NCBI GenBank assembly: GCA_003990705.1
Contig: AP018318.1
Location: 6,242,001 to 6,306,000 of the forward strand
Direction of reading: 5' to 3'
DNA: 64,000 nucleotides
From: Nostoc sp. HK-01
GTDB lineage: Bacteria > Cyanobacteriota > Cyanobacteriia > Cyanobacteriales > Nostocaceae
The first letter of the stretch is position 1. Each line of letters opens with the position of its first letter. This document shows, in pieces, positions 34,654 to 43,895 of the stretch. The notes under the pieces were generated by a model, which saw nothing but the letters and a program-made list of their open reading frames with translations, was not told the origin of the DNA and ran no database searches. A program made the translations under genes and the position numbers.

Positions 34654-36669
34654 TTAAAATATTGCTATTGGCAAGGTGAAATAAAATGTGCTGCCTTCAC
34701 CGAGGGTACTATTTGCCCAAATACTACCACCGTGTTGTTGAACAATACTTTGGCAAATAGCCAAACCAAGACCTGTTCCGCCTTTAGCACGCGCATCGGA
34801 GACATCAACCTGTTCAAAACGCTCAAATATTGTGTCTAGTTTATCGGCCGGAATACCTCGACCTTGGTCTTTGACTTGAAATAGTACCCAGTCGGCTTGC
34901 GGTTGAGCAGATAAAGTAATGGCTGAGTTGCGGGGAGAAAATTTGATGGCGTTGCTCAATAAATTGGTGAGGGTTTGGATAATTAAATCAGGATTAGCCC
35001 AGACACAAACAGTGGTAGGAATCATAGAAATTGTCAAGGCGGCTGTGAGGATGATAGGTTGTACTTCTTCTACGGCGCGTTGCATTAAATCTGTAGCATT
35101 GCAGACTTCTTTGACCAGCTGTACTTGCCCGGAAGATAAGCGTTCTAAGTCGAGAATATCATTGACCAAACGCACCAGGCGATCGCTATTTGTTAAAGCC
35201 TGCTGAATCATCCGTTTGGCTTTTTCTGGTTTATTATCGTAAATTCCCGTATTCAACAACCCTAAAAATCCTTGGATGGCGGTGAGTGGAGTCCGCAGTT
35301 CATGACTGACAATGGAAATAAATTCGTTTTTTATCTGTTCAATAGCTTGCTGTTCAGTGATATCTTGAATTTGCAGCACATAGTATAGTGGTTGATTTTG
35401 AAAATCTTGTACCAAGGATAAACTCGTTAGTCCCCAAGCAACTCGCCCGTCATTGCACAAGTAACGCAACTGAACTTGCAGACTGCGATTTTTGTTGTTC
35501 AAAACTTGCTCTATACCTTGTCTCAGATGATCAACATCTTCTGAGTGAACTAATTCAAATAAACTCAAACTGAAAAAATCTAATTCAGAATAACCCAGCA
35601 TTTCACCTAATACCGGATTGATTTGCAGCCAGCGTTGATCTAATCCCAACAACGCCATTCCAATGGGCGCATCATAAAACGCATGGCGAAACCGTTCTTC
35701 GCTCTCACGCAACGCTAACTCGGCTTGTTTGAGGTCAGTAATATCTAACAATACTCCATACCAAGCAACATCACCATTTTCCCGGCGTTCTGGGCGGGAG
35801 TTAGCGCGTACCCACTTCATCTTGCCAGAAGGGGTAACAATCCGCCATTCATGAGCAAATGCTTGTAGGGTTTTGAGACTTTGAGTAGTTAACTGATTGT
35901 AGAGCAGCAAATCATCAGGATGCACTTGCTGATAGGTGAGTAAAGGATCTGTTAAAACTTGTTGGGGTTCTAATTCTTGAATTTCGCGTACACCTGAACT
36001 GATGTATTCATAACGCATGTCATGGGTATCTGGGTAATAAGCCAGAATGTAAATCTGCGCGGGTGAAGCAGCTGCAATTTTTTGAAAGCGAGCTTCACTT
36101 TTTAACAGTGCTGTTTGTGCGAGTTTGCGCTCATCAATTTCTTGTTGTAATTGCTGGTTAACTGTTACTAATTGGGCGGTTCTATCTTGTACTCGCTGTT
36201 CCAGTTCTTCTTGCAGTCGCCTCAGTTGGTTCTCAATTTGTACGCGTTCTGCAATTTGGCCTTGTAATGCTTTGTTTGCTTGTTTTAATTGCAGTGGGCT
36301 AGGTAGTGCTAGTGCTTGTGGCATTAATTGTACAAGTTCCATTGCTGTAAACAATGAAACAATTGCTGTCACCGCTTTCAGGATGCCTGATAGCCAATAT
36401 GTAGGATGCCATAATGTCCAGATTTCGGCAATATGTGTTGTGCCACAAAAAATTATAAAAGCCGCAAATAATAAAAATATCCACGAAAAAGGTAAATCTT
36501 GCCGTTTGCGAACGAAGTAGAACAAAGTTAAGGGAATCGAATAGTAAGCCAGCGCAATGACTGCATCAGAAATTATATGCAGCCAAACTAACCCAGGTTG
36601 CCATAGATAACAGTGACCATGAGGAATAAATAAGCGATCGCTAAATAAATTTACTATAAAATCTTGCAT
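34654..36669 (-). CDS. Ethylene-receptor-like hybrid-free histidine kinase with PAS domains
   Basis: A 671-residue sensor kinase from ATG 36669. The N-terminus (HGHCYLWQPGLVWLHIISDA, then VIALAYYSIPLTLFYFVRKR and FAAFIIFCGTTHIAEIWTLW) is a three-helix ethylene-binding domain. Asp35, Tyr42, Cys75 and His79 align with Asp25, Tyr32, Cys65 and His69 of plant ETR1; the last two bind copper. A coiled coil spans ~125-185, two PAS domains lie at ~190-310 and ~322-440, then HisKA with His456 (FISIVSHELRTPLTAIQGFL) and a HATPase domain (NLLSNAIKFSP, DQGRGIP, GGTGLGLAI). There is no receiver domain and no adjacent response regulator. The known cyanobacterial relative is Synechocystis SynEtr1. Confidence 0.94.
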   Translation of the reverse strand: MQDFIVNLFSDRLFIPHGHCYLWQPGLVWLHIISDAVIALAYYSIPLTLFYFVRKRQDLPFSWIFLLFAAFIIFCGTTHIAEIWTLWHPTYWLSGILKAVTAIVSLFTAMELVQLMPQALALPSPLQLKQANKALQGQIAERVQIENQLRRLQEELEQRVQDRTAQLVTVNQQLQQEIDERKLAQTALLKSEARFQKIAAASPAQIYILAYYPDTHDMRYEYISSGVREIQELEPQQVLTDPLLTYQQVHPDDLLLYNQLTTQSLKTLQAFAHEWRIVTPSGKMKWVRANSRPERRENGDVAWYGVLLDITDLKQAELALRESEERFRHAFYDAPIGMALLGLDQRWLQINPVLGEMLGYSELDFFSLSLFELVHSEDVDHLRQGIEQVLNNKNRSLQVQLRYLCNDGRVAWGLTSLSLVQDFQNQPLYYVLQIQDITEQQAIEQIKNEFISIVSHELRTPLTAIQGFLGLLNTGIYDNKPEKAKRMIQQALTNSDRLVRLVNDILDLERLSSGQVQLVKEVCNATDLMQRAVEEVQPIILTAALTISMIPTTVCVWANPDLIIQTLTNLLSNAIKFSPRNSAITLSAQPQADWVLFQVKDQGRGIPADKLDTIFERFEQVDVSDARAKGGTGLGLAICQSIVQQHGGSIWANSTLGEGSTFYFTLPIAIF

Positions 36670-36825
36670 ACCACACAAAACTAAGCTGGCAGAAATAATC
36701 AACCTCTTATATAAATTAGATTATCAACTTTTAAACAGATAAATTTATTGTTAATCTCTGCGCCTCTGCGTAAAATTAAAATTTTTGTGCAAGATATCTA
36801 TTTTGTATTTTTATCTAAAATAAAA

Positions 36826-36851
36826 ACCACAGATGAGTATCCATCTGTGGT
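36826..36851 (-). terminator. Terminator hairpin downstream of shc
   Basis: Arms ACCACAGATG (36826-36835) and CATCTGTGGT (36842-36851) pair perfectly around a 6-nt loop. On the minus strand a U-rich stretch follows (from the A-run at about 36815-36825), so it ends transcription coming from shc before the kinase gene. Confidence 0.85.
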
Positions 36852-36878
36852 CTAATTCTGGAAAAATCTGGTTTTATT

Positions 36879-37012
36879 TAACGTGAATTCAATGAGTGCT
36901 TTTTGACCTCACCCCCAGCCCCTCTCCTTGTAGGAGAGGGGAGTAAAACTACTCCTCCTTCTCCTTTTAGGAGAGGGAGGCTGGGAGGGGAGAGGTCTGT
37001 CGAACTCACGTT
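36879..37012. repeat. Nested inverted-repeat element (MITE-like)
   Basis: The element is bounded by AAACGTGAATTC-like and GAACTCACGTTT-like ends, which are imperfect reverse complements. Inside, GACCTC...CCCAGCC (36905-36920) pairs with GGCTGGGAGG...GAGGTC (36979-36996), and the centre has a tight hairpin with CCCCTCTCC/GGAGAGGGG (36920-36942). It abuts the shc stop codon. Elements of this sequence type are widely scattered in Nostoc-like genomes. Confidence 0.8.
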
Positions 37013-38919
37013 TATTTAATATTTTGATATCTTCCTAAAGCTATTAAAGGAAAATACTGCTGATACATATGATATTTGAGATAAAAATGACAGGGGAAGC
37101 CAGTACCAGTAAAGTCGGCTTCAAACCAAGTACCGTCTGATTTTTGTGTTGATACTAGATAATTAACCCCGCGTTCAATTGCTGACATTGCAAAATTACC
37201 AGTTGCTTCACCTGCGGCGATTAATCCAATTACAGCCCAAGCAGTTTGCGATGCGGTGCTGCGTCCTTGTCCTTTGAGGCTAGGATCGTTGTAAGTGCGA
37301 CAAGTTTCGCCCCAACCGCCATCAGAATTTTGACATCCGACTAACCAAGCCGCACCTTGTTCTATATTGGGCTGATACTTTTGCGGGTTAATTAAGGCTA
37401 AGGCGGAGAGAACACCGCTGGTACCGTAGATGTAATTTACGCCCCAACGCCCAAACCAACAACCTTCGGGTTCTTGTTCTGCTAGGAGGTAAGAAAGGGC
37501 GCGTTCTAGGTTGGGAGAATCTATGGAAAGGTTACAAGCACCCAACATTTCTAATACTCTAGCTGTGACATCAGCGGTGTTGGGGTCAATCATGGCTTTT
37601 AAGTCACCGTAGGGGATGAAATTCAGCCATTCTTGATCATTATCTAAATCAAACGCAGCCCAACCACCTGGGCGACATTGCATAGATGCAACCCAATTTA
37701 AAGCACGGGCGATCGCAGCTTGTTTTAAACTTTCGTTAGGCAGCTTGGCAAGGTGTAAAGCCATAACTACCACCGCTGTATCATCCACATCGGGATAAAA
37801 GCGATTGTCAAATTCAAACGCCCAAGCACCAGGTTTACCTTGACGATTTTTTACCGTCCAATCACCATAATCAAGAATTTGCTTTTGTAGTAACCATTCT
37901 CCGGCTTTGACAATCGCCGGATCATCAGGTGCATAACCAGAATCTATCAACGCCCGCATTACCCAAGCTGTATCCCACACAGGAGACACACAAGGTTGAA
38001 TACAGTAGTTTTCTTCTGTTTCTATGGCAAAGTTATCAATGGCTTGAAATCCGCGTTCGACAATTGGGTCGTTTTGGCTATAACCCAAGCATTTTAACGC
38101 CAGCATAGAATTCAGCATCGCCGGAATAATCCCGCCCCAGTCACCTGTGACTTCTTGGCGTTCTAAAATCCATTTTTCGGCGGCTTTAATTCCTTCTTGG
38201 CGGAAGGGAACTAAATTCAGACTTTCAGCTAATTTAAAACCTTGATCTAATGTCAGGAATAAATCAGTCCAATCACCTTGGCGGGGTAATTCATACTGGA
38301 CTTGATCAACACCTTCAACGTATAACTCATCTAAATTAATCGCTTGATCAAGTTGAAAAATAGGTTTGCTATCACACACAATTAACAGCGGGACAGTGCT
38401 AGAACGCGCCCAGCTAGACATTTCATAAATGTTGACAGGGAAAGCTGGCGGTAACAGCATAATCCACGGCGGAAGAGAAGGAATACCACGCCAGCTATAA
38501 CAGCCAATCAAGGCTAAGTGTAATTTGGTAAAAATGCGAGTTTTGCTGATACCACCCCGTTGGAGAATAAAATCCCGCGCCCGTATCAAGGCTGGGTCGG
38601 TTGCGGGTACACCCAACAGCCGTAGCGCCATATATGCTTCTACGGAAGTGCTGATTTCGCCACCGTCATCATAAAAGAGTTCCCAACCGCCATGCTGCCG
38701 TTGCTGAGAACGCAAGTAGGTTTCAATTTTATGTAATGGGCGAGTTTTGTCGGTTCCCCAAATTTTATGCAGTAGAACAACTTCCGCCGTAATGGTGACA
38801 TTAGATTCTAACTCCGCCCACCAGTAACCTGCGGGATATTGCATCGACAGCAGGTATTTTTGGCTGGCTGCGATCGCATCTGCAACTTGATTGACTTGTA
38901 CCCTGTCTTGTGTTTGCAT
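37012..38919 (-). CDS. shc: Squalene-hopene cyclase
   Basis: A 635-residue triterpene cyclase that folds squalene into hopene, the hopanoid skeleton. The catalytic DxDD motif is in FYPDVDDTAVVVMALHLAKL. Several QW repeats are visible (QRQHGGWELF, RPGGWAAFDLDNDQEW, PEGCWFGRWGVNYIYGT, SDGGWGETCRTYNDP, SDGTWFEADFTGTGFPCHFY). The start is ATG 38919; a TTG just before is out of favour. It is divergent from hpnB (117 bp), making a small hopanoid locus. Confidence 0.98.
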   Translation of the reverse strand: MQTQDRVQVNQVADAIAASQKYLLSMQYPAGYWWAELESNVTITAEVVLLHKIWGTDKTRPLHKIETYLRSQQRQHGGWELFYDDGGEISTSVEAYMALRLLGVPATDPALIRARDFILQRGGISKTRIFTKLHLALIGCYSWRGIPSLPPWIMLLPPAFPVNIYEMSSWARSSTVPLLIVCDSKPIFQLDQAINLDELYVEGVDQVQYELPRQGDWTDLFLTLDQGFKLAESLNLVPFRQEGIKAAEKWILERQEVTGDWGGIIPAMLNSMLALKCLGYSQNDPIVERGFQAIDNFAIETEENYCIQPCVSPVWDTAWVMRALIDSGYAPDDPAIVKAGEWLLQKQILDYGDWTVKNRQGKPGAWAFEFDNRFYPDVDDTAVVVMALHLAKLPNESLKQAAIARALNWVASMQCRPGGWAAFDLDNDQEWLNFIPYGDLKAMIDPNTADVTARVLEMLGACNLSIDSPNLERALSYLLAEQEPEGCWFGRWGVNYIYGTSGVLSALALINPQKYQPNIEQGAAWLVGCQNSDGGWGETCRTYNDPSLKGQGRSTASQTAWAVIGLIAAGEATGNFAMSAIERGVNYLVSTQKSDGTWFEADFTGTGFPCHFYLKYHMYQQYFPLIALGRYQNIK

Positions 38920-39036
38920 CAACTGAAGTATGAAGTGTGATGTCTAAAAGTATGAAAGAAAGATACCACGGATAGTTTTTCTGATTTATGAAAGGTATAA
39001 AATACCTAGGTTTAATTCTTCATCTTTTCTTTAGTC

Positions 39037-40197
39037 ATGGTGGCAATTGTACTAGGGTTGATGGTCTTATCCTTAATCATTTGGTTAGGATTACTGAGTT
39101 TAAGGGGACAGTTTTGGCGCTTAGACCAGCAATTAGAACTCACAACTCCTCCGCTAAAATCTTTACCGAAAGTGTGTGCGGTGATTCCCGCCCGGAATGA
39201 AGCGGATGTTCTGCCTATTAGTCTGCGATCGCTGTTACTGCAAAATTATGATGGTACTTTTAATGTATTTTTAGTAGACGATCGCAGTACAGATGGCACA
39301 TTTGGCTGTGCGGAAGGAGTCGCCCACGCTGTAGACAAACCCCAGCAATTGCAAATTATCTCCGGTGAACAGTTACCTGCTGGTTGGTCTGGTAAACTTT
39401 GGGCAGTTGAACAAGGTATTCAACAAGCAAAAACACTCGCCCCTGACTATTTTCTACTGACAGACGCAGATATTGAACATGATGTCAATAACCTGCGCCG
39501 ACTTGTTGCCAAAGCTGAACAAGAAAATTTAGACTTGGTTTCGGTGATGGTGCGGTTGCGCTGTGATAGTCCTTGGGAAAAATTTTTAATTCCCGCTTTC
39601 GTCTTCTTCTTTCAAAAACTTTATCCTTTCCGCTGGGTGAATCATCCCCAAAATCCCACAGCAGCGGCGGCTGGTGGGAGTATCTTAATTCGGCGCACAG
39701 CTTTAGAACGAATTGGTGGTATTTCCAGTATTCGGCAAGCTTTAATTGATGATTGTGCTTTAGCTAAGGCAGTTAAATCAACTCAAGGACGTATATGGTT
39801 AGGGTTAAGTAGCTTAACTCGCAGTTTGCGGCCTTACAATTCCCTGGAAACGATTTGGGGTATGATAGCGCGGACTGCCTATACTCAATTAAATTATTCG
39901 CCTGTATTATTACTGGGAACTGTTGTAGCTATGACCTTGATTTACCTGATACCCCCTTTGGGTGTGATTATCGGTGTAATTTTAGGTAATTGGCTCATCA
40001 TAATTACAGGTTTAGCTACATGGTTATTGATGGCATTAGCTTACTTTCCCATTATCCGTTTTTATCAATGCTCACCTTTATTCGCTTTTAGTTTACCTGC
40101 GATCGCCTTTCTCTACACTTTAATGACAATAGACTCCGCTATCCGTCATTGGCAAGGACGAGGGGGCGCGTGGAAAGGACGAGTTTATCCTGGTTAA
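39037..40197 (+). CDS. hpnB: Hopanoid-associated glycosyltransferase HpnB
   Basis: A 386-residue family-2 glycosyltransferase. Residues 1-22 are a membrane anchor (VAIVLGLMVLSLIIWLGLLS), then the GT-A domain: KVCAVIPARNEADVLPISLR, NVFLVDDRSTDGT, YFLLTDADIEHD (DxD-like), and QALIDDCALAKAVK as the acceptor ED-like motif. Residues ~280-375 contain three or four membrane helices. This layout matches the hopene-associated HpnB group. Its position divergent to shc supports a hopanoid role, though HpnB's exact reaction is not established. Confidence 0.92.
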   Translation: MVAIVLGLMVLSLIIWLGLLSLRGQFWRLDQQLELTTPPLKSLPKVCAVIPARNEADVLPISLRSLLLQNYDGTFNVFLVDDRSTDGTFGCAEGVAHAVDKPQQLQIISGEQLPAGWSGKLWAVEQGIQQAKTLAPDYFLLTDADIEHDVNNLRRLVAKAEQENLDLVSVMVRLRCDSPWEKFLIPAFVFFFQKLYPFRWVNHPQNPTAAAAGGSILIRRTALERIGGISSIRQALIDDCALAKAVKSTQGRIWLGLSSLTRSLRPYNSLETIWGMIARTAYTQLNYSPVLLLGTVVAMTLIYLIPPLGVIIGVILGNWLIIITGLATWLLMALAYFPIIRFYQCSPLFAFSLPAIAFLYTLMTIDSAIRHWQGRGGAWKGRVYPG

Positions 40198-40255
40198 ATT
40201 TGCCAACTCGTCACTTTCTCACAACTCCTCGACAGCCTGTAAAATTTTATTGAAA

Positions 40256-40987
40256 TTATCTAATTAGCTCCTCTAAGGAGGGAAACAAAATTTTCTCCGC
40301 TTGATTGCGATCGCCGCATTCTTCTGCTGGTAAATTACACATACAAGCAGCATTTGTAATGTCGGTAATTTGACCGCGCAAACATTTAACACTCTGAATC
40401 AATAAATAAGCCGCAAAAAAAGCGATTAGTGCAGCTACTAATAAACTAATAACTCCATCCGCCCATGTCCAATTTAGCCAAATAACAGCGATCGCCGCTA
40501 ACACTGCACCAACAGAACTAGCGACATCCGCCACCAGATGTAGAAAAGCACCTCTGATATTTAGGTCTTGATGACTGCATCCATGTAGATAAAAAGCGTT
40601 AAAGCTGTTAATTCCCAAGCCAATCAAGGCGGTTGTCAACATGGGTAAACCCAGAATTTCAATATCGGGAGATTGCAGCCTTACCAGAGCTTCTTTGATA
40701 ATCCAGCCAGCAATACAAGCTAGGCTGATCCCATTCACCAAAGCTGCCAAAATATCTAATCGATAGCGTCCAAATATATTGTGTTTGGATATGGATTGAG
40801 ATAGCCAGGATGCAATTAGGGCTAGACCCAACGCTCCTACATCCGTCAGAATGTGTTCAGCATCTGCTAATAGAGACAGACTGTGGCTCCAAATTCCTAC
40901 ACTTAATTCCACACAAAAAAAGACACTGAGTAAAACTAAAGCAGTCCACAAAGCCTGAAATTTTTGCTTTACCTGGCTTGATTGCAT
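40256..40987 (-). CDS. Cation diffusion facilitator (CDF) metal transporter
   Basis: About 243 residues from ATG 40987; an in-frame GTG upstream is less likely. Six hydrophobic helices are visible. The two metal-site motifs are LLADAEHILTDVGALGLALI (helix 2, D-x-x-H-x-x-x-D type) and FLHLVADVASSVGAVLAAIA (helix 5, HxxxD), as in zinc/cobalt CDF proteins. The usual cytoplasmic C-terminal domain is missing; instead there is a short Cys-rich tail (ACMCNLPAEECGD) that may bind metal. An antiporter role is likely; the metal is uncertain. Confidence 0.9.
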   Translation of the reverse strand: MQSSQVKQKFQALWTALVLLSVFFCVELSVGIWSHSLSLLADAEHILTDVGALGLALIASWLSQSISKHNIFGRYRLDILAALVNGISLACIAGWIIKEALVRLQSPDIEILGLPMLTTALIGLGINSFNAFYLHGCSHQDLNIRGAFLHLVADVASSVGAVLAAIAVIWLNWTWADGVISLLVAALIAFFAAYLLIQSVKCLRGQITDITNAACMCNLPAEECGDRNQAEKILFPSLEELIR

Positions 40988-41121
40988 TAAATCTGACCTG
41001 TGATACACCTACTGAATTTTATCTCCAATGATAAGCTATCGCAGGAGGCTGAAGGCAGGACAATAGGGTTCGGTTAAAGGGAGAAGGGACGTTGTTAAGT
41101 AAATGAGCGAAAATATTGACA

Positions 41122-41186
41122 GTCATTGCGAGCGAAGCGAAGCAATCCCATAAACTTTGCGATTGCTTCGCTTCGCTCGCAATGAC
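41122..41186. repeat. Perfect 26-bp hairpin (dispersed repeat)
   Basis: Arms 41122-41147 and 41161-41186 are perfect reverse complements with a 13-nt loop; the core is GCGAGCGAAGCGAAGCAATC. Copies of this palindrome are known in many bacteria and are common in cyanobacteria, so it is an interspersed repeat, possibly serving as a transcription or boundary hairpin upstream of the CDF gene. Confidence 0.9.
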
Positions 41187-41571
41187 ATTAACCAAACCGT
41201 ATTGGGAGGTAGGAGGCAGGAGGTAGGAGACAGAAGGAAAAGTTTTACTATTCCTGGCATTCAAGCTTTCAAGTTGTCCTAGACATATCTGACTACCGCT
41301 ATATCAGTTACACATTCTCCGTCGGAAAGCATCATTCTAAGATACCTTAATACCTGAATATGCCCCCATTTAATGTATCAGTATCAAGGTTAACGGTTAA
41401 GTAAATCAGGTTTAATGAAGGGTAAACGACAGTAAAAACTGGTAGATATCATGTAACAATTATTATATTGCTCATAAAATATGGCGATCGCATCAATTAA
41501 GCTTGAGAAAATCGCCACATCACAAAAAATTAGCTAAAGATTTTGATTACGTTGAAGAAATACCCAGTTAC

Positions 41572-42051
41572 TTATCTGTCATAGCGCTCACTTCGGTTAT
41601 ATCTGTCGTCTCTGTCATAGCGATCATTTCGGTTATATCTGTCGTCTCTGTCATAGCGATCGTTTCGGTTATATCTGTCGTCTCTGTCATAGCGATCGTT
41701 TCGGTTATATCTGTCGTTTCTGTTATAGCGCTCATTTCGGTTATATCTATCGTTTCTGTCATAGCGATCGTTTCTATTATTGCCAACTGCAAACTCAGCA
41801 CGGCAACCATTTCGCACCCAAACCCTATTTCCTCTAAAACCCCAATTGTCCCGACAACTGGCGTTAGACAATTGTCTAACAAATCTGACTCTACCTCTAC
41901 CTGGTACTGTACAAGTATTTCTCTGATTATTCTGGCTAGAACAAGTTATAATCTCTTGGGCTGAAGCCGGGGTAGAAAAGCCTAAAAGTGTACCGATGCT
42001 AACGCTGGCAGCCATAAAGGTAGCTGCAATCATAGGAAAACGTATAACCAT
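41572..42051 (-). CDS. Secreted DUF3011 protein with 12-residue repeats
   Basis: A 159-residue protein. Residues 1-31 are a signal peptide (MIAATFMAASVSIGTLLGFS...ASA). Residues ~33-90 are DUF3011-like (ITCSSQNNQRNTCTVPGRGR, VRFVRQLSNASCRDNWGFRG, VWVRNGCRAEF) with four Cys. The C-terminus is about six tandem copies of a 12-residue unit of the form DRYNRNDRYDRD, encoded by 36-bp DNA repeats that each contain a HIP1-like core. Charge is balanced, so it may be a flexible or cell-surface tail. Open frames on the other strand are shadows of the repeat. Confidence 0.85.
   Translation of the reverse strand: MVIRFPMIAATFMAASVSIGTLLGFSTPASAQEIITCSSQNNQRNTCTVPGRGRVRFVRQLSNASCRDNWGFRGNRVWVRNGCRAEFAVGNNRNDRYDRNDRYNRNERYNRNDRYNRNDRYDRDDRYNRNDRYDRDDRYNRNDRYDRDDRYNRSERYDR
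41578..41780. repeat. 36-bp tandem repeat inside the DUF3011 gene
   Basis: The unit (for example TTCGGTTATATCTGTCGTCT plus CTGTCATAGCGATCG) is repeated about five and a half times with few changes. It encodes the 12-residue repeat of the gene on the minus strand. Such arrays are prone to change copy number. Confidence 0.88.
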
Positions 42052-42482
42052 ATCAACTATTAAACTTCTTCAAGAGTTTTCAACAAGAACTATAGTAATT
42101 GTAGCGAATTCCATTAATAGGCAATTGTGCTATAAAATTTAGCTGCAAAGAATATTTGCATTCTGAAAACTATAGAATTTCATAGCTAGGTATTTATCTA
42201 TATCCAAGCATTAAATATTATTAAATACATTTAAGCAACAACACTTTTTTCTAAATTAATAGTTATCTTGAACCTGACAGCAAAGTAGATTTGTGCTGCT
42301 GAGATATTTGAGCTTGTGCAAATTTAGCGGAGATATTATAAAAGGTATTTTAAAAAATAGCAGGTAAATTTGATTGAGATTTATGTAGAATTATTTGCCA
42401 ATATCCTGGAATAAAATACCAAATTTAATATTTTGCTGCGGTGTGAAATATAAATAAAAAACTATCAATTGAGGAGTCTGCT
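42052..42482. other. AT-rich intergenic region
   Basis: About 430 bp between divergent genes. It is very AT-rich, with no reading frame, RNA gene or strong hairpin. It must hold the promoters; the ribosome site GAGGAG at about 42471 belongs to the next gene. Confidence 0.5.
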
Positions 42483-43850
42483 ATGGAACCGCTTGACCTG
42501 AAATGGATACGTAGCCAGTTTCCAGCATTAACGCAAAAAATCAACGGTCAGCCTGCTATTTTCTTCGATGGGCCAGGTGGTACTCAAGTACCTGGGGCGG
42601 TATTAGATGCGATGAATGACTATCTGGTGAGGTCAAATGCCAATGCTCATGGGTATTTTGTCACCAGTGCGCGTACAGATGCTACCATTGCCTCTGCTCG
42701 TGCAGCGATCGCCGATTTTCTGGGATGTCATAGCGATGAGGTGGTATTTGGTGCAAATATGACCACCCTCACCTTTGCTTTCAGTCGAGCAATTGGTCGA
42801 GAATTACACCCAGGTGATGAAATTATCGTAACGCGGCTAGATCATTACGCGAATGTTTCTTCTTGGTATGCGTTAGAAGAACAAGGTGCAACTATTCGCG
42901 TTGTGGATATTAATGTTGATGATTGCACCCTAGATATGAATGAACTAGAACGGTTAATTAACCCAAAAACGCGGTTAGTTGCCGTTACTTATGCTTCTAA
43001 CGCTGTGGGTACAATTAATGATATTGCGGCGATCGCACGTTTGGCTCATAGCGTTGGTGCTTGGGTATTTGTTGATGCAGTCCACTATGCACCCCATGCA
43101 CCGATTAATGTACATAGCTTAGATTGTGACTTTCTGGCTTGTTCGGCGTATAAATTCTTTGGCCCCCACGTTGGCATTTTGTACGGAAAAAGAGAACATT
43201 TAGAACGGTTGCAACCTTATAAAGTTAAACCTGCACCAGATGAAGTTCCCTCACGTTGGGAAACCGGAACTCTCAATCATGAAGGTTTAGCTGGAGTAGT
43301 CGCGTCGATTAACTATTTAACTAAACTTGGTTGTCATGTTTCGCCTGCAATTGATAACGAACTAGTTGCGGCTTTGATTGAAGCTGACAAAGAAGGATTA
43401 CAAACATTTAGTTGTCCTCGCTTCCTCAAATCATCAGAACAAACAAGTCTTACCTCGGCTTATCACAGTCGACGTGCGGCTTTAGTTACAGCCATGTCCG
43501 CCATTCAGCAATACGAACGCGAACTAAGTCACAAATTAATTTCTGGACTGTTAGAAATTCCTGGGTTAAGCTGCTATGGCATCACCGATCTGACTCGTTT
43601 TGCTTGGCGGACACCAACAGTAGGCGTACGACTAGCTAAAAAAACCCCTGAAAGTATCGCTAAAGCATTAGGCGATCGCGGTATTTTTACATGGCATGGT
43701 CATTTCTATGCGCTAGGTTTAATAGAGAAGTTAGGTATAGAAGCTAGTGGCGGCTTACTGCGAATTGGATTAGCGCACTACAACACCGTCGAAGAAATTC
43801 ATCAGTTGTTGTACATGTTGCATGAAATAGCAGCGCTTCCTGATGATTAA
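42483..43850 (+). CDS. Class V aminotransferase-fold PLP enzyme, cysteine-desulfurase-like
   Basis: A 455-residue PLP enzyme of the cysteine-desulfurase-like group. Seen: GQPAIFFDGPGGTQVPGAVL, RSNANAHGYFVTSARTDATI, EVVFGANMTTLTFAFSRAIG, VTRLDHYANVSSWYALEEQG, FVDAVHYAPHAPIN (the Asp-x-x-His cofactor site) and ACSAYKFFGPHVGILYG (the PLP Lys). The C-terminal domain follows. Relative to homologues I recall, residues ~284-328 (SPAIDNELVAALIEADKEGL and ETSLTSAYH-like stretch) look like an insertion. The start ATG 42483 follows GAGGAG. It is 45 bp before an amidohydrolase, likely one operon. The substrate is unknown. Confidence 0.9.
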   Translation: MEPLDLKWIRSQFPALTQKINGQPAIFFDGPGGTQVPGAVLDAMNDYLVRSNANAHGYFVTSARTDATIASARAAIADFLGCHSDEVVFGANMTTLTFAFSRAIGRELHPGDEIIVTRLDHYANVSSWYALEEQGATIRVVDINVDDCTLDMNELERLINPKTRLVAVTYASNAVGTINDIAAIARLAHSVGAWVFVDAVHYAPHAPINVHSLDCDFLACSAYKFFGPHVGILYGKREHLERLQPYKVKPAPDEVPSRWETGTLNHEGLAGVVASINYLTKLGCHVSPAIDNELVAALIEADKEGLQTFSCPRFLKSSEQTSLTSAYHSRRAALVTAMSAIQQYERELSHKLISGLLEIPGLSCYGITDLTRFAWRTPTVGVRLAKKTPESIAKALGDRGIFTWHGHFYALGLIEKLGIEASGGLLRIGLAHYNTVEEIHQLLYMLHEIAALPDD

Positions 43851-43895
43851 TTCTTCTTTTAAATATGCGGGGTTATTGCAACCCCGTGAGGCTTT

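Noticed and set aside
41503-41964. A plus-strand frame rich in Val/Ile/Ser through the DUF3011 gene
   Set aside because: It is the reverse complement of the repeat-bearing gene; the minus-strand frame has a signal peptide and DUF3011 residues.
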